Source: Tepidanaerobacter acetatoxydans_A
GTDB taxonomy: Bacteria; Bacillota; Thermosediminibacteria; Thermosediminibacterales; Tepidanaerobacteraceae
Reading direction: 5' to 3'
Assembly: GCA_022840405.1 (NCBI GenBank)
Contig: JALHJR010000056.1
Location: forward strand, 1-9,920
Length of the DNA: 9,920 bases
Below are positions 1 through 5,302 of this stretch, one piece after another (the stretch's first letter is position 1; the number at the start of each line of letters is the position of its first letter). Made by a program: the position numbers and the translations under genes. The notes beneath the pieces are model-generated. The model had not been told where the DNA came from, did not search any database, and was given only the letters and a program-made list of their open reading frames with translations.

Positions 1-119
1 ACATTTGTCGAAGATATTCTGTTTTCAAGTTACGGCTGAGGCTTAAATGGCTAAGTTGGTTTGTAAAAAACTATAGTTTTTGGGTAATAATCATATTATT
101 TATTTGATATATATTATTA

Positions 120-206
120 AGTGGACTTAAAAAGGCACTAAAATTATGCCCTTAAATTTACCTATTTGTATTTAAGGTAACTAAAATTGTTCCCTTTTAA
201 GTCACT
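120..206. repeat. nested inverted repeats in the left non-coding end
   Basis: Positions 1-254 hold no gene I can support. Within them, 120-135 and 192-206 form an imperfect outer inverted repeat (AGTGGACTTAAAAAGG against CCCTTTTAAGTCACT). Inside lies a perfect 8-bp pair, CCTTAAAT with ATTTAAGG. Two imperfect tandem units of about 22 bp, each centred on CTAAAATT, sit within the arms, and each is itself a weak hairpin. On the minus strand the unit nearest the left edge ends in TTTTT, so it could terminate transcription of the small genes to the right. A cruciform or protein-binding site is equally possible. Confidence 0.5.
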
Positions 207-207
207 G

Positions 208-229
208 GTTAAATATAATAGTATTTAAC
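208..229. repeat. 8-bp perfect inverted repeat
   Basis: GTTAAATA and TATTTAAC are separated by six bases, just downstream (minus-strand sense) of the DUF5659-like gene and next to the larger nested repeat. No T-run follows on the minus strand, so it does not look like a standard terminator. Its function is unknown. Confidence 0.45.
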
Positions 230-254
230 TACCAAAAAATTTGATAGTTATAAG

Positions 255-443
255 TCATCGGTTATTTTTAGGAACGTTAATATCATACATTAACTTTAAA
301 TATTGTCTTAATTTTTCCGTATATTCAAAATAAAATACCGTCCTTATTTTCTCTTGTTCATGTGGTTTTATATCCACAACCTTAAAATCATGTCTAATTA
401 AATCTTTGGCTACTTTTGCAGAAAAAATAACTATACTATTCAT
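255..443 (-). CDS. DUF5659-like small protein
   Basis: A 62-residue protein beginning MNSIVIFSAKVAKDLIRHDF. It follows the pattern I recognise from DUF5659-type proteins of Firmicute phages and mobile elements: a short strand, a helix with K(V/E)AxxLIxxGFK spacing, a 'xIKP' turn, then VFYFEYT followed by an E-L-R helix near the C terminus. No biochemical function is known to me for that family. I chose the ATG at 443 because GGAGG lies eight bases upstream. The ATG at 458 would add five residues and contains the ribosome binding site itself. It is the last gene of the left operon, 64 bp after the frameshifted gene at 508-952, and is followed by inverted repeats. Assignment is by pattern memory only. 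Confidence 0.6.
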   Translation of the reverse strand: MNSIVIFSAKVAKDLIRHDFKVVDIKPHEQEKIRTVFYFEYTEKLRQYLKLMYDINVPKNNR

Positions 444-507
444 TTGCTTTTCCTCCATTTGTTTTTTATATGATGTTTTTTTATACTTGTTTATTATGTT
501 TTTGGAG

Positions 508-952
508 TTATTTTCTAACCAAAATTATAGGATAACCTTTTGAAGTTATCCCTAGCTTATCTTTTATTTCACCATTTGCCCGAATACGCATTAATTTATA
601 ACTACTTAATACATATTTTTTCTTGATAGTGTTTTTTATCTTTGTTTTACTAAATCCCTTTATATTTTCTATAGCATCTTTTTCAAGAATATAATCCTTG
701 CCCTTCATCATATCTAAAACCTGATTCAATATTTCCTTTTCATCAGTAGTCAAACTGTCTACTGTTGACTTTTTCTTTTCTTGTATCTGTTTTATTTCCT
801 GTGAAGGTTTTTGTATTTTTCCTAATCTCCATTCATCAAAATCCCATTTACTTATTTTTAGTAATACTGGATTTATGTCAAGGAAACTACAATAATAATA
901 TAAATAATAATAATTCCTGTTTTCGCCATGTATTTGATAAATCAGTATCCAT
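508..952 (-). pseudogene. frameshifted gene of unknown function, about 147 codons
   Basis: The ATG at 952 opens a frame (MDTDLSNTWRKQ...) that stops at 887-889. The next frame runs on without a stop from the same place to 508. Removing one G from the CAGGAAT context (plus-strand CC at 916-917) joins the two into a protein of about 147 residues reading ...WRKQNYYYLYYYCSF..., then an acidic/aromatic stretch (SKWDFDEWRLGK) and a K/E-rich C-terminal half that may be a small alpha/beta domain. The C-terminal part could also be made alone from the codon at 753, but no good ribosome binding site precedes it. The gene begins five bases after the stop of the 958-1281 gene, implying translational coupling, although the GGGGG is only one base from the ATG. 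This may be real decay, a sequencing error, or a programmed shift. I do not recognise the family. Confidence 0.55.
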
Positions 953-957
953 ACCCC

Positions 958-1281
958 CTAAACTATTGTTAGATATTTAATTTCAAATTCATCTCCTGCA
1001 TCCATGAAATATGGAATTTCCATATACTTTATATCGTTAAAACTCACCATTACTGTTTTCTTGGCAACAATATCATCAAATATATAAAATCTATTTTTCA
1101 TCATTTCTTTATCTGCTCTCGTCAAAACTACGGCTTTATTTTGGTTTATATAATCCACAAATTCTATACATTGGCTAACTGGGCAATTTATATTAATATA
1201 ATTCCTGCTACCACGTAAAAGCATTTTAATACTTACTACAGTTGCATTTAAATCAATGCTTTCTTTTTTTATTTTCGCCAA
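958..1281 (-). CDS. hypothetical protein, 107 aa
   Basis: A 107-residue protein starting at TTG with GGGGG seven bases upstream. It has a basic N terminus (AKIKKES), alternating hydrophobic stretches suggesting a beta-rich fold, two cysteines in CPVSQC near residue 34, and an acidic C-terminal half (MDAGDEFEIKY). There is no signal peptide or membrane segment. The N-terminal 29 bases overlap the preceding basic protein gene, and the next gene starts five bases after its stop, so it sits in the middle of a tight operon. I do not recognise the family. The compact phage-style arrangement is what makes me confident it is real. Confidence 0.7.
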   Translation of the reverse strand: MAKIKKESIDLNATVVSIKMLLRGSRNYININCPVSQCIEFVDYINQNKAVVLTRADKEMMKNRFYIFDDIVAKKTVMVSFNDIKYMEIPYFMDAGDEFEIKYLTIV

Positions 1282-1411
1282 AATCCTGCCCCCGTTTCTT
1301 CATACTTTTCTTTTTTCTTCTTTTCCTTTTCCTGACAAAATGTGTTTTAAAATATCTCAATCTTTCTTTGCTTTCTTCTTCCCATTTGGCGAATAACCTT
1401 TCAAAGTCCAA
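1253..1411 (-). CDS. small highly basic protein, 52 aa
   Basis: A 52-residue reading frame from TTG at 1411, with GGAAGGGG seven bases upstream. After a short amphipathic acidic start (LDFERLFAKWEEESKERL) the rest is extremely rich in lysine and arginine (KRKRRKKKS), suggesting nucleic-acid binding. It is the first gene after the terminator at 1432-1462 and overlaps the start of the 958-1281 gene by 29 bases in another frame, so it probably leads that operon. A small protein of this composition could also be noise in A-rich DNA. The clear ribosome binding site and operon-like overlap argue for it. Family unknown. Confidence 0.5.
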   Translation of the reverse strand: MDFERLFAKWEEESKERLRYFKTHFVRKRKRRKKKSMKKRGQDFGENKKRKH

Positions 1412-1431
1412 ATCTATTACCCCTTCCAAAT

Positions 1432-1462
1432 AAAAAAGGTCTACTTAAAATTAAGTAAACCT
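1432..1462 (-). terminator. rho-independent terminator
   Basis: On the minus strand an 11-bp stem (one G-U pair) with a four-base loop is followed by TTTTTT. It overlaps the stop codon of the 1462-1656 gene and separates that transcript from the next small operon, whose ribosome binding site begins a few bases further on. Confidence 0.85.
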
Positions 1463-1656
1463 CAATAATCCCATATATGATTTATTTCTTGTCTTGTCAT
1501 TTGTCCTCGTCTTGTTTTTTGTTGATGTAAATTAGTCTTTACAATGTTTTTCAACCCCGCAAACTGCCTTTTCTGACGTTTATTCATTGTATTAGCATTT
1601 ACACCCTTTAAAACCTTATATAATGCCCTTGTCTGCCTTTTATTCAGATATAACAT
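1462..1656 (-). CDS. small basic protein, 64 aa
   Basis: A 64-residue protein beginning MLYLNKRQTRALYKVL, with an excellent ribosome binding site (AAGGGGGACAGA before the ATG). It is rich in K, R, Q and N, has no membrane segment, and looks helical, with two related KRQ-containing stretches (NKRQTRALYK and NKRQKRQFAG) about 20 residues apart. That could be a small internal duplication, and nucleic-acid binding is possible. It starts ten bases after the stop of the frameshifted gene at 1667-2390 and ends in a terminator, so it is the last gene of that transcript. Family not recognised. Confidence 0.7.
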   Translation of the reverse strand: MLYLNKRQTRALYKVLKGVNANTMNKRQKRQFAGLKNIVKTNLHQQKTRRGQMTRQEINHIWDY

Positions 1657-1666
1657 TCTGTCCCCC

Positions 1667-2390
1667 TTAAAATAATGACATTTTTAATTGATTTTTATAA
1701 ATCCATGCCATAGAAAAAATTAATTCCTGTGGCACTACTGTTTCAGTTGCAGGATTGACTTGTTTTAATGTAAAATCTCTGCCTTTTTTGAATTTGTCTT
1801 GTGGTAATTCAATATGTATTATATCAGAAAATAGAGTATTTAACTTTTTCAAGTCAATATTGGTTTTTAGCCTTCCATTTTTACCTATTTTTATATAGCC
1901 CGATAATCTATATCTTCTTTGAATTTGTGCAAAATCCCTTGAAATGTGAATTATCTATATAGTATCCTTTGAAACTTGTGTCAATAGAAAGTAGCACCTG
2001 TAATTGCTCATCAGTCCATTTTTCAATATCTATATTATAAAGCCAACATATAAGCATTGTTGTTGAAAAAGGATATTTCTGATAGTATTTTAAATTAAAT
2101 ACGTTATTAAGATTAATTGCGTTTGCATTAGGATAATATGTAAGATGATTTCCGAATGTCCTGCCTTTGCAAGTGTCTAAGTCAATACCGATAAAACCTT
2201 TTCTTTCTATGCCATCAGCAAAATAGATACTTTTGAAGTCATAAAATGATTTAATTTCCATATCGAATAGTTGCCTTAATATGCTACAACCCATTAGGCT
2301 ATCAATGTCATTAGTAAGCATTAGTTTATCTTTTTCTGGATTAATTTTTAAATACCAATCTGGCAATCTTTCCCTTATCTTTATATTCAT
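1667..2390 (-). pseudogene. frameshifted gene, about 240 codons, possible DHH-like phosphoesterase
   Basis: The ATG at 2390 opens 160 codons ending at 1908. The neighbouring frame continues seamlessly to 1667. Dropping one G from the GGG at 1936-1938 gives one protein of about 240 residues (...NSHFKDFAQIQRRYRLSG...). Visible features are LMLTNDIDSLMGC near residue 25 and GFIGIDLDT near residue 66, followed by GNHLTY. Paired acidic motifs followed by an N-H resemble the order of motifs in DHH phosphoesterases, but the canonical DHH triad is not present, so this is only a suggestion. The start lacks a clear ribosome binding site, and a GGGGG-containing hairpin lies 44 bases upstream. The 64-aa gene follows at once. 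The frameshift may be genuine decay or a homopolymer error. Confidence 0.6.
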
Positions 2391-2433
2391 AAATTTCGGT
2401 ATTTAGTGGTCTTTTTTTTATCTATTCCACTTC

Positions 2434-2455
2434 AACCTTGCCCCCTTTCAAGGTT
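2434..2455 (-). promoter_or_regulatory. hairpin with GGGGG in its loop
   Basis: On the minus strand AACCTTG and CAAGGTT form a perfect 7-bp stem around the loop AAAGGGGG. It starts at the stop codon of the XRE-like gene. The exposed purine run could load ribosomes for a five-codon frame (TTG at 2433) or for the downstream gene at 2390, or the hairpin could protect the 3' end of the message. There is no T-run, so it is not a standard terminator. Confidence 0.45.
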
Positions 2456-2631
2456 TATTTTTTGTTTTCAATATAATCTTTATATCGTTTTTCCCATTCA
2501 GGATTCATAAATAGATACCCATTTTCCCATTTATTGATGTATGAAACGCTACAACCTACATGCCTGGCAACTTCTTTAAGCGTTATTTTCTTCCTCATTC
2601 TCAAAAATTTCCAATCTAATCTGTCTCTCAC
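2455..2631 (-). CDS. XRE/Cro-like helix-turn-helix protein, 58 aa
   Basis: A GTG start with GGAGG ten bases upstream gives 58 residues. Residues 16-41 fit a helix-turn-helix: ITLKEVARHVGCSVSYINKW, then ENGY, the usual turn and recognition helix of XRE/Cro regulators, including the typical W-E-N-G ending. The protein is about one helix shorter than a full five-helix XRE domain. The rest is a charged tail ending YIENKK. It probably binds DNA as a small regulator of the element, for example an excisionase, anti-repressor or operon switch. It lies just after the capsid terminator and 64 bp before the frameshifted gene, which it may control. The fold assignment is firm, the role is inferred. Confidence 0.75.
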   Translation of the reverse strand: MRDRLDWKFLRMRKKITLKEVARHVGCSVSYINKWENGYLFMNPEWEKRYKDYIENKK

Positions 2632-2676
2632 TTTTTTGATACCTCCAAGTTTTATAATTTTTGAATGTTAGCTTAA

Positions 2677-2705
2677 TAAAAAAAGTAGGGGATAATACCC
2701 CTACT
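2677..2705 (-). terminator. strong rho-independent terminator after the capsid gene
   Basis: On the minus strand AGTAGGGG and CCCCTACT form an 8-bp stem with a six-base loop, followed by an uninterrupted T-run. It lies 41 bp after the capsid stop codon and closes the scaffold-capsid transcript, so the XRE-like gene beyond needs its own promoter. I see no confident promoter in the 45 bp between them. Confidence 0.9.
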
Positions 2706-2745
2706 GAATATAAAAACCTAATCCTTAATCCCGAAAATCCCTTAA

Positions 2746-3618
2746 TTATGCACTAGTTTTTGTAAACTTTACACCGGCAGTAGGATGTAGGAATTTCAAA
2801 GTATTTTCACAAACAACAAAACCTTTCCTGCTATCGCCACTCTTGGCAAGGTCATGATACTGCATCTTTCTCAGTTCGGCTAATGCAAGATAATCAAGAT
2901 TTACAAGTGCCATGGTGTCCTCTGGCATAGAATCAACTGTATAGACAAATGCACTACCATACGTCAAATTTACTTTTTTGACAGGGTTTCCGAATTCATT
3001 GTCAATGACGATATATCTTTGCTTGTCTTCGAAAAAGGTATTTATGGCATCTGTCATGTTATAATCACAAATAAGCATTAGATTTTGGCTTGATGTTCCT
3101 GCTTTTCTCATTTTCTTAGCCATTTCCTGTAGCGTTGCAAGAGTAACTTCTGTATCAGTCATAGCATTGTCGCCTGAGATGAAATTGAGTAATCCCTTCA
3201 TTTGACGTGGCTTTGTCGTAGTTTCTTCTTGATATACACCATTCAAAAGATAATGCTCTAAATCTCTTTTCGCCTCAATCAATCGATTTTCGATTTCATG
3301 AGCGAATAAATCTCTAATATTTTCTAGAGATACGGCATCGGCAGTGCCCGAAACTGCAACTGCTTTTGAGAATATCTGACAAATATTTTTATCTCCTGTT
3401 GACCTGTCGGATTTCAAGAAAGCATCAATTTCGGCACCTTCAAAAGCAGGATCATTTGTTTTATCTAGCTTTTCATACTTCCAATTTGTAATTACACTTG
3501 AAATTGGAATATTTCTCTGTAACATAAGTGAAGCAAAAGGATAATTAATATTATCTACTAATATTAACTCTTTTTGTAAATCTATAATTTCATTATTTAA
3601 ATCTGATGTATTAATCAT
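2746..3618 (-). CDS. major capsid protein, SU10-family-like
   Basis: A 290-residue protein that I recognise as a phage major capsid protein of the SU10/DUF5309 type, an HK97-fold family that assembles the head shell. Supporting stretches are FSKAVAVSGTADAV near residue 83, then the long helix HEIENRLIEAKRDLEHYLLN with G after it (about 107-127). A variable middle follows, with a helix TLATLQEMAKKMRKAG and the LMLICDYNM strand (about 160-188). The C-terminal part (LAELRKMQYHDLAKSGDSRK, then CENTLKFLHP) is the typical closing region. Length is in the family's usual range. The ATG has GGAG eleven bases upstream. It lies 17 bp after the scaffold gene, as expected for a head-assembly pair, and is closed by a strong terminator. 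No head-tail connector gene follows, which is unusual. Confidence 0.85.
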   Translation of the reverse strand: MINTSDLNNEIIDLQKELILVDNINYPFASLMLQRNIPISSVITNWKYEKLDKTNDPAFEGAEIDAFLKSDRSTGDKNICQIFSKAVAVSGTADAVSLENIRDLFAHEIENRLIEAKRDLEHYLLNGVYQEETTTKPRQMKGLLNFISGDNAMTDTEVTLATLQEMAKKMRKAGTSSQNLMLICDYNMTDAINTFFEDKQRYIVIDNEFGNPVKKVNLTYGSAFVYTVDSMPEDTMALVNLDYLALAELRKMQYHDLAKSGDSRKGFVVCENTLKFLHPTAGVKFTKTSA

Positions 3619-3635
3619 AGTTAATCACTCTCCAT

Positions 3636-4094
3636 TTATTTAAATATTTTTGATAATTTCTGTCCAATCATACCGCCTACATCACCTTGTTTTTGTGCCT
3701 CTGCATAAGCATCAGAAGGTTTATGATTTTCAGGTGTATATTTGTTATTTAATTGATTGTCTTTGAATTTTTCTCTTAAAATGTCTTTAAATGCTTCTAT
3801 TTGTTCATTTAATGCATTACTATCTTCGGCATTAAAAAACGCCTTAAATTCGCCTAATCCTTCTTTTTGTAACGTCAATTCTTTCTGTAGATTCCATACT
3901 TCTTGCTTTTGCTTATTGATTTCTTCAGTGTCAATTTCTTCAAGTTGTTTTTTTAGATTGTTTTTTTCTTTAATTACATTGTCAAATTTTGATTTTGGAA
4001 TCCAACTACCATCATTGATAATGCCTAATTTTTTGTCACCAAGTTTTTCATTAACCTTTGAATAAAGTTCTTCACCTAAAATTTCTTTTAACAT
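3636..4094 (-). CDS. phage scaffold protein, GP20 family
   Basis: A 152-residue protein matching the phage minor structural protein GP20 / scaffold family. It begins MLKEILGEELYSKVNEKLGD and continues with NDGSWIPKSKFDNV, both hallmarks of that family. Residues 40-75 are a heptad-rich coiled coil (KEKNNLKKQLEEIDTEEINK and on), followed by a helical segment and a charged, flexible C-terminal tail (PSDAYAEAQKQGDVGGMIGQ, ending LSKIFK). Such proteins guide capsid subunits into a closed shell and leave before maturation, and the C-terminal end normally contacts the capsid protein. AAGGAG lies about nine bases before the ATG. The gene heads the two-gene capsid unit, behind a terminator and a set of hairpins. 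Terminase and portal genes normally found upstream are absent. Confidence 0.85.
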   Translation of the reverse strand: MLKEILGEELYSKVNEKLGDKKLGIINDGSWIPKSKFDNVIKEKNNLKKQLEEIDTEEINKQKQEVWNLQKELTLQKEGLGEFKAFFNAEDSNALNEQIEAFKDILREKFKDNQLNNKYTPENHKPSDAYAEAQKQGDVGGMIGQKLSKIFK

Positions 4095-4192
4095 TTTTCA
4101 TTTCTCCTTTTAGTTTTTTTGAGGTGTTACCCACCACCCGAAGGATTATTAAAATTATAAATTTGTATATATTTTTTGAATTTATGGGTAAT

Positions 4193-4222
4193 AAAAAAAA
4201 GCAGGACATCGAAACGATATCC
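4193..4222 (-). terminator. rho-independent terminator upstream of the capsid unit
   Basis: On the minus strand GGATATCG and CGATGTCC pair (8 bp, one G-U, loop TTT), followed by TGC and eight Ts. Transcripts arriving from the replication and small-gene region should stop here, about 100 bp before the scaffold ATG. Either the capsid unit has its own promoter inside the remaining leader, which I could not identify with confidence, or termination is regulated. Confidence 0.8.
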
Positions 4223-4230
4223 CACTTTCC

Positions 4231-4249
4231 GCTATATCGGGGATATAGC
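4231..4249 (-). ncRNA. hairpin, 8-bp perfect stem
   Basis: GCTATATC and GATATAGC surround a three-base loop. It lies directly before the terminator hairpin and belongs to the structured cluster at 4193-4446. Confidence 0.55.
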
Positions 4250-4256
4250 AATATAT

Positions 4257-4274
4257 ATAATCCCGAAGGATTAT
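4257..4274 (-). ncRNA. hairpin with TTCG tetraloop
   Basis: On the minus strand ATAATCC and GGATTAT form a perfect 7-bp stem closed by TTCG. UUCG loops are unusually stable in RNA, which suggests that the structure is used as RNA from the minus strand. It is the second hairpin in the cluster. Confidence 0.6.
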
Positions 4275-4293
4275 TTTAAAAAGAAATTTGCCA

Positions 4294-4326
4294 CGTATAA
4301 ATTCCCGTAGCCCATCGGTTTATACG
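4294..4326 (-). ncRNA. hairpin, 8-bp outer and 3-bp inner stem
   Basis: CGTATAAA and TTTATACG pair perfectly. Inside, CCG and CGG can add a second short helix around an eight-base loop, leaving a GAA bulge. It follows the tRNA-like arm directly in minus-strand order and belongs to the same RNA cluster. Confidence 0.55.
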
Positions 4327-4332
4327 ATTGAA

Positions 4333-4356
4333 GGAGGCGGAAGGAATTGAACCTTC
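4333..4356 (-). tRNA. tRNA-like T arm and acceptor fragment
   Basis: On the minus strand GAAGG-TTCAATT-CCTTC is a perfect T arm (5-bp stem, seven-base loop with TTCAA), followed by seven bases CGCCTCC in the acceptor position. A matching 5' acceptor strand GGAGGCG is not present upstream, and I could not fit D and anticodon arms. A second weaker piece, CCGCCTTCAAT near 4413-4423, resembles the same 3' end. The arm is close to the 3' end of bacterial tRNA-Tyr or tRNA-Ser. Possible readings are a decayed phage tRNA, an old attachment-site scar, or a tRNA mimic. It is not a functional tRNA as far as I can tell. Confidence 0.4.
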
Positions 4357-4423
4357 TACAAAACCGAAAAAACTTCCGATAATGATTATGACTGAAAAAA
4401 ATTCAACCATCAAATTGAAGGCG

Positions 4424-4446
4424 GGAGACTTAAATAAATAAGCTCC
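4424..4446 (-). ncRNA. hairpin upstream of the tRNA-like arm
   Basis: GGAGCTTA pairs with TAAG and CTCC across a single bulged base, with a six-base loop. It is the first helix of the structured stretch when read on the minus strand. Confidence 0.5.
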
Positions 4447-4486
4447 TATAAACACACTTACAAAAAATGTATTTAAAGCAACTTAT

Positions 4487-4839
4487 TTCATACCCCTCAT
4501 ATAGTAATAAAGGCATGAGCACATACCGTTTTTCGTGTGTTTTTTTGACAACCATTATATATTTCTACATTGTAGCAGGAAGGTATTCTTTGCATTTTCA
4601 TACCCCTCATATAGTAATAAAGGCATGTGCATAACCCATTCTGCACATGTTTTTTCCCCCAAATTAGCTATTTCTTCCTTTTTCTATCAATAATCTGCTT
4701 ACATTTTCTACATATACTATATAATTTATCACTACTATCTGGATTAGGACTAAAATATTCCCCCGTAGCAGGAAGGTATTCTTTGCCCCTCATATAGTAA
4801 TAAAGGCATGAGCACACACCGTTTTTCGTGTGTTTTTTT
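4487..4839. repeat. three copies of a 55-60-bp element ending in a hairpin and T-run
   Basis: Copies lie at 4487-4546, 4597-4655 and 4785-4839. Each contains CCCCTCATATAGTAATAAAG followed by GCATG, a hairpin and a run of six or seven Ts on the plus strand. The hairpin arms differ in sequence but stay paired: the middle copy has an 8-bp perfect stem (CATGTGCA with TGCACATG), and the outer ones pair ACACA/CG with CGTGTGT. This fits plus-strand terminators or tiny RNAs, with TATAGT as a -10-like motif. The same DNA on the minus strand reads as a peptide HTKNGxCSCLYYYMRG. Confidence 0.75.
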
Positions 4840-4965
4840 CCCACATTTAGAAAATTTATCATCTTTTTCGCAATGCTTCACATTTTTTACATCTATTTTC
4901 TAAACCATCTAATCTGTCACTTCTAGGACTAAAATATTCCTCCGTAGCAGGAAGGTATTCTTTGC
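4572..4965. repeat. three copies of a 22-bp repeat from the zinc-ribbon gene
   Basis: The sequence beginning GTAGCAGGAAGG and ending TTCTTTGC occurs at 4572-4593, 4765-4786 and 4944-4965. On the minus strand it encodes KEYLPAT, the core of the small zinc-ribbon protein. The two right-hand copies also share GGACTAAAATATTCC just to their left, so the repeats are gene duplications in different states of decay. Confidence 0.85.
4668..4862 (-). CDS. hybrid zinc-ribbon-like small protein, 64 aa
   Basis: An ATG overlapping the previous gene's stop (ATGA) opens 64 residues. The C-terminal half, KEYLPATGEYFSPNPDSSDK then CRKCKQ, is a second copy of the neighbouring zinc-ribbon protein. The first CxxC of that family has been replaced by the segment HTKNGVCSCLYYYMRG, which comes from the repeat at 4785-4839 and supplies a CSC instead. 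The protein may still bind a metal through CSC and CRKC, or it may be a by-product of recombination. The family resembles short CxxC proteins common in Firmicute phages and often linked with HNH endonucleases. Expression is plausible through coupling only, because its own ribosome binding site is weak. Confidence 0.45.
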   Translation of the reverse strand: MINFLNVGKKHTKNGVCSCLYYYMRGKEYLPATGEYFSPNPDSSDKLYSICRKCKQIIDRKRKK

Positions 4966-5005
4966 ATTTGGTGCATTGTTTAAAATTATTATATCTATCC
5001 TCCAC
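4859..5005 (-). CDS. small zinc-ribbon protein, 48 aa or longer
   Basis: The most intact copy of the repeated gene. It reads MEDRYNNFKQCTKCKEYLPA, then TEEYFSPRSDRLDGLENRCK and KCEALRKR. Two CxxC pairs (CTKC, CKKC) about 25 residues apart would bind one zinc ion. Similar CxxC small proteins occur in phages, alone or before HNH nucleases. The GTG at 5005 is the only standard start close to the conserved part but has no good ribosome binding site. The frame stays open to about 5065 and includes GKYPVKTGDFQLLIV, shared with the other copies, so the ancestral protein was longer. Its stop overlaps the next start. Confidence 0.5.
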   Translation of the reverse strand: MEDRYNNFKQCTKCKEYLPATEEYFSPRSDRLDGLENRCKKCEALRKR

Positions 5006-5297
5006 TATTAATAGTTGAAAATCACCTGTTTTTACAGGGTATTTTCCAATAATATCAATATACCCTTCTCACCTTTAATAGGTGAAAATCACCTGTTTCT
5101 ACAGCATATTTTCCTTAAAATCAATATCATACTCCTCCATTAGATTTAAACCATTTTTTGAAAGAAAAATTGACTAGTTTTCCTTAACTTTTCGCTTATT
5201 ATCACATTTTTTACATTTAGTGCATTGTTTAAAATTACTGTTTATCTTCCTTCACCTTTAATAACTGAAAATCACCCATTTCTACAGGGTATTTTCC
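5001..5297. repeat. three copies of a 47-bp repeat
   Basis: Copies lie at 5001-5047, 5068-5114 and 5251-5297, with the shared core TGAAAATCACC and TATTTTCC. On the minus strand they encode GKYPVxxGDFQLLxV in all three, so they are duplicated segments of the zinc-ribbon gene's N-terminal half rather than separate DNA elements. A further shared stretch, GTGCATTGTTTAAAATTA, occurs near 4970 and 5220. Confidence 0.85.
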
Positions 5298-5302
5298 CAC
5301 AT
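5174..5302 (-). pseudogene. decayed zinc-ribbon gene copy
   Basis: It starts just after the 59-aa gene and reads GKYPVEMGDFQLLKVKEDKQ before a stop, then, one base out of frame, NFKQCTKCKKCDNKRKVKEN. Compared with the intact copy, the middle between the two CxxC motifs has been deleted, apparently by recombination between the similar TGYAAA stretches, and one base has been gained. A third copy at 5068-5114 keeps only the N-terminal segment. Confidence 0.6.

Larger units (their letters stand above)
4137..4275. repeat. 14-bp direct repeat flanking the terminator region
   Basis: CCCGAAGGATTATT occurs at 4137-4150 and again at 4262-4275. The second copy forms half of the TTCG-loop hairpin. The repeats bracket the hairpin-terminator cluster upstream of the scaffold gene, which may mark an insertion or duplication. 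Confidence 0.7.

Noticed and set aside
508..952. A continuous reading from a CTG start near 945 that avoids the frameshift
   Set aside because: GGGGG lies eight bases upstream of the CTG, but CTG starts are rare and the peptide produced looks less protein-like than the ATG frame joined by a one-base correction.
765..1433. Plus-strand frames of 63-71 codons opposite the left operon
   Set aside because: They are antisense to genes with good ribosome binding sites, have no such sites themselves, and their composition (F, L, S rich) is that of mirror frames.
3757..4279. Plus-strand frames of 102 and 73 codons opposite the scaffold gene and its leader
   Set aside because: Mirror frames of the scaffold coiled coil and of the hairpin region, with no start signals or recognisable domains.
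4193..4446. T-box riboswitch or intact tRNA
   Set aside because: No T-box consensus or specifier loop is seen, and the D, anticodon and 5' acceptor parts of a tRNA cannot be fitted.
4487..5300. Possible CRISPR array
   Set aside because: Repeats are few, of unequal length, unevenly spaced and mostly coding duplicates, and no cas gene is near.
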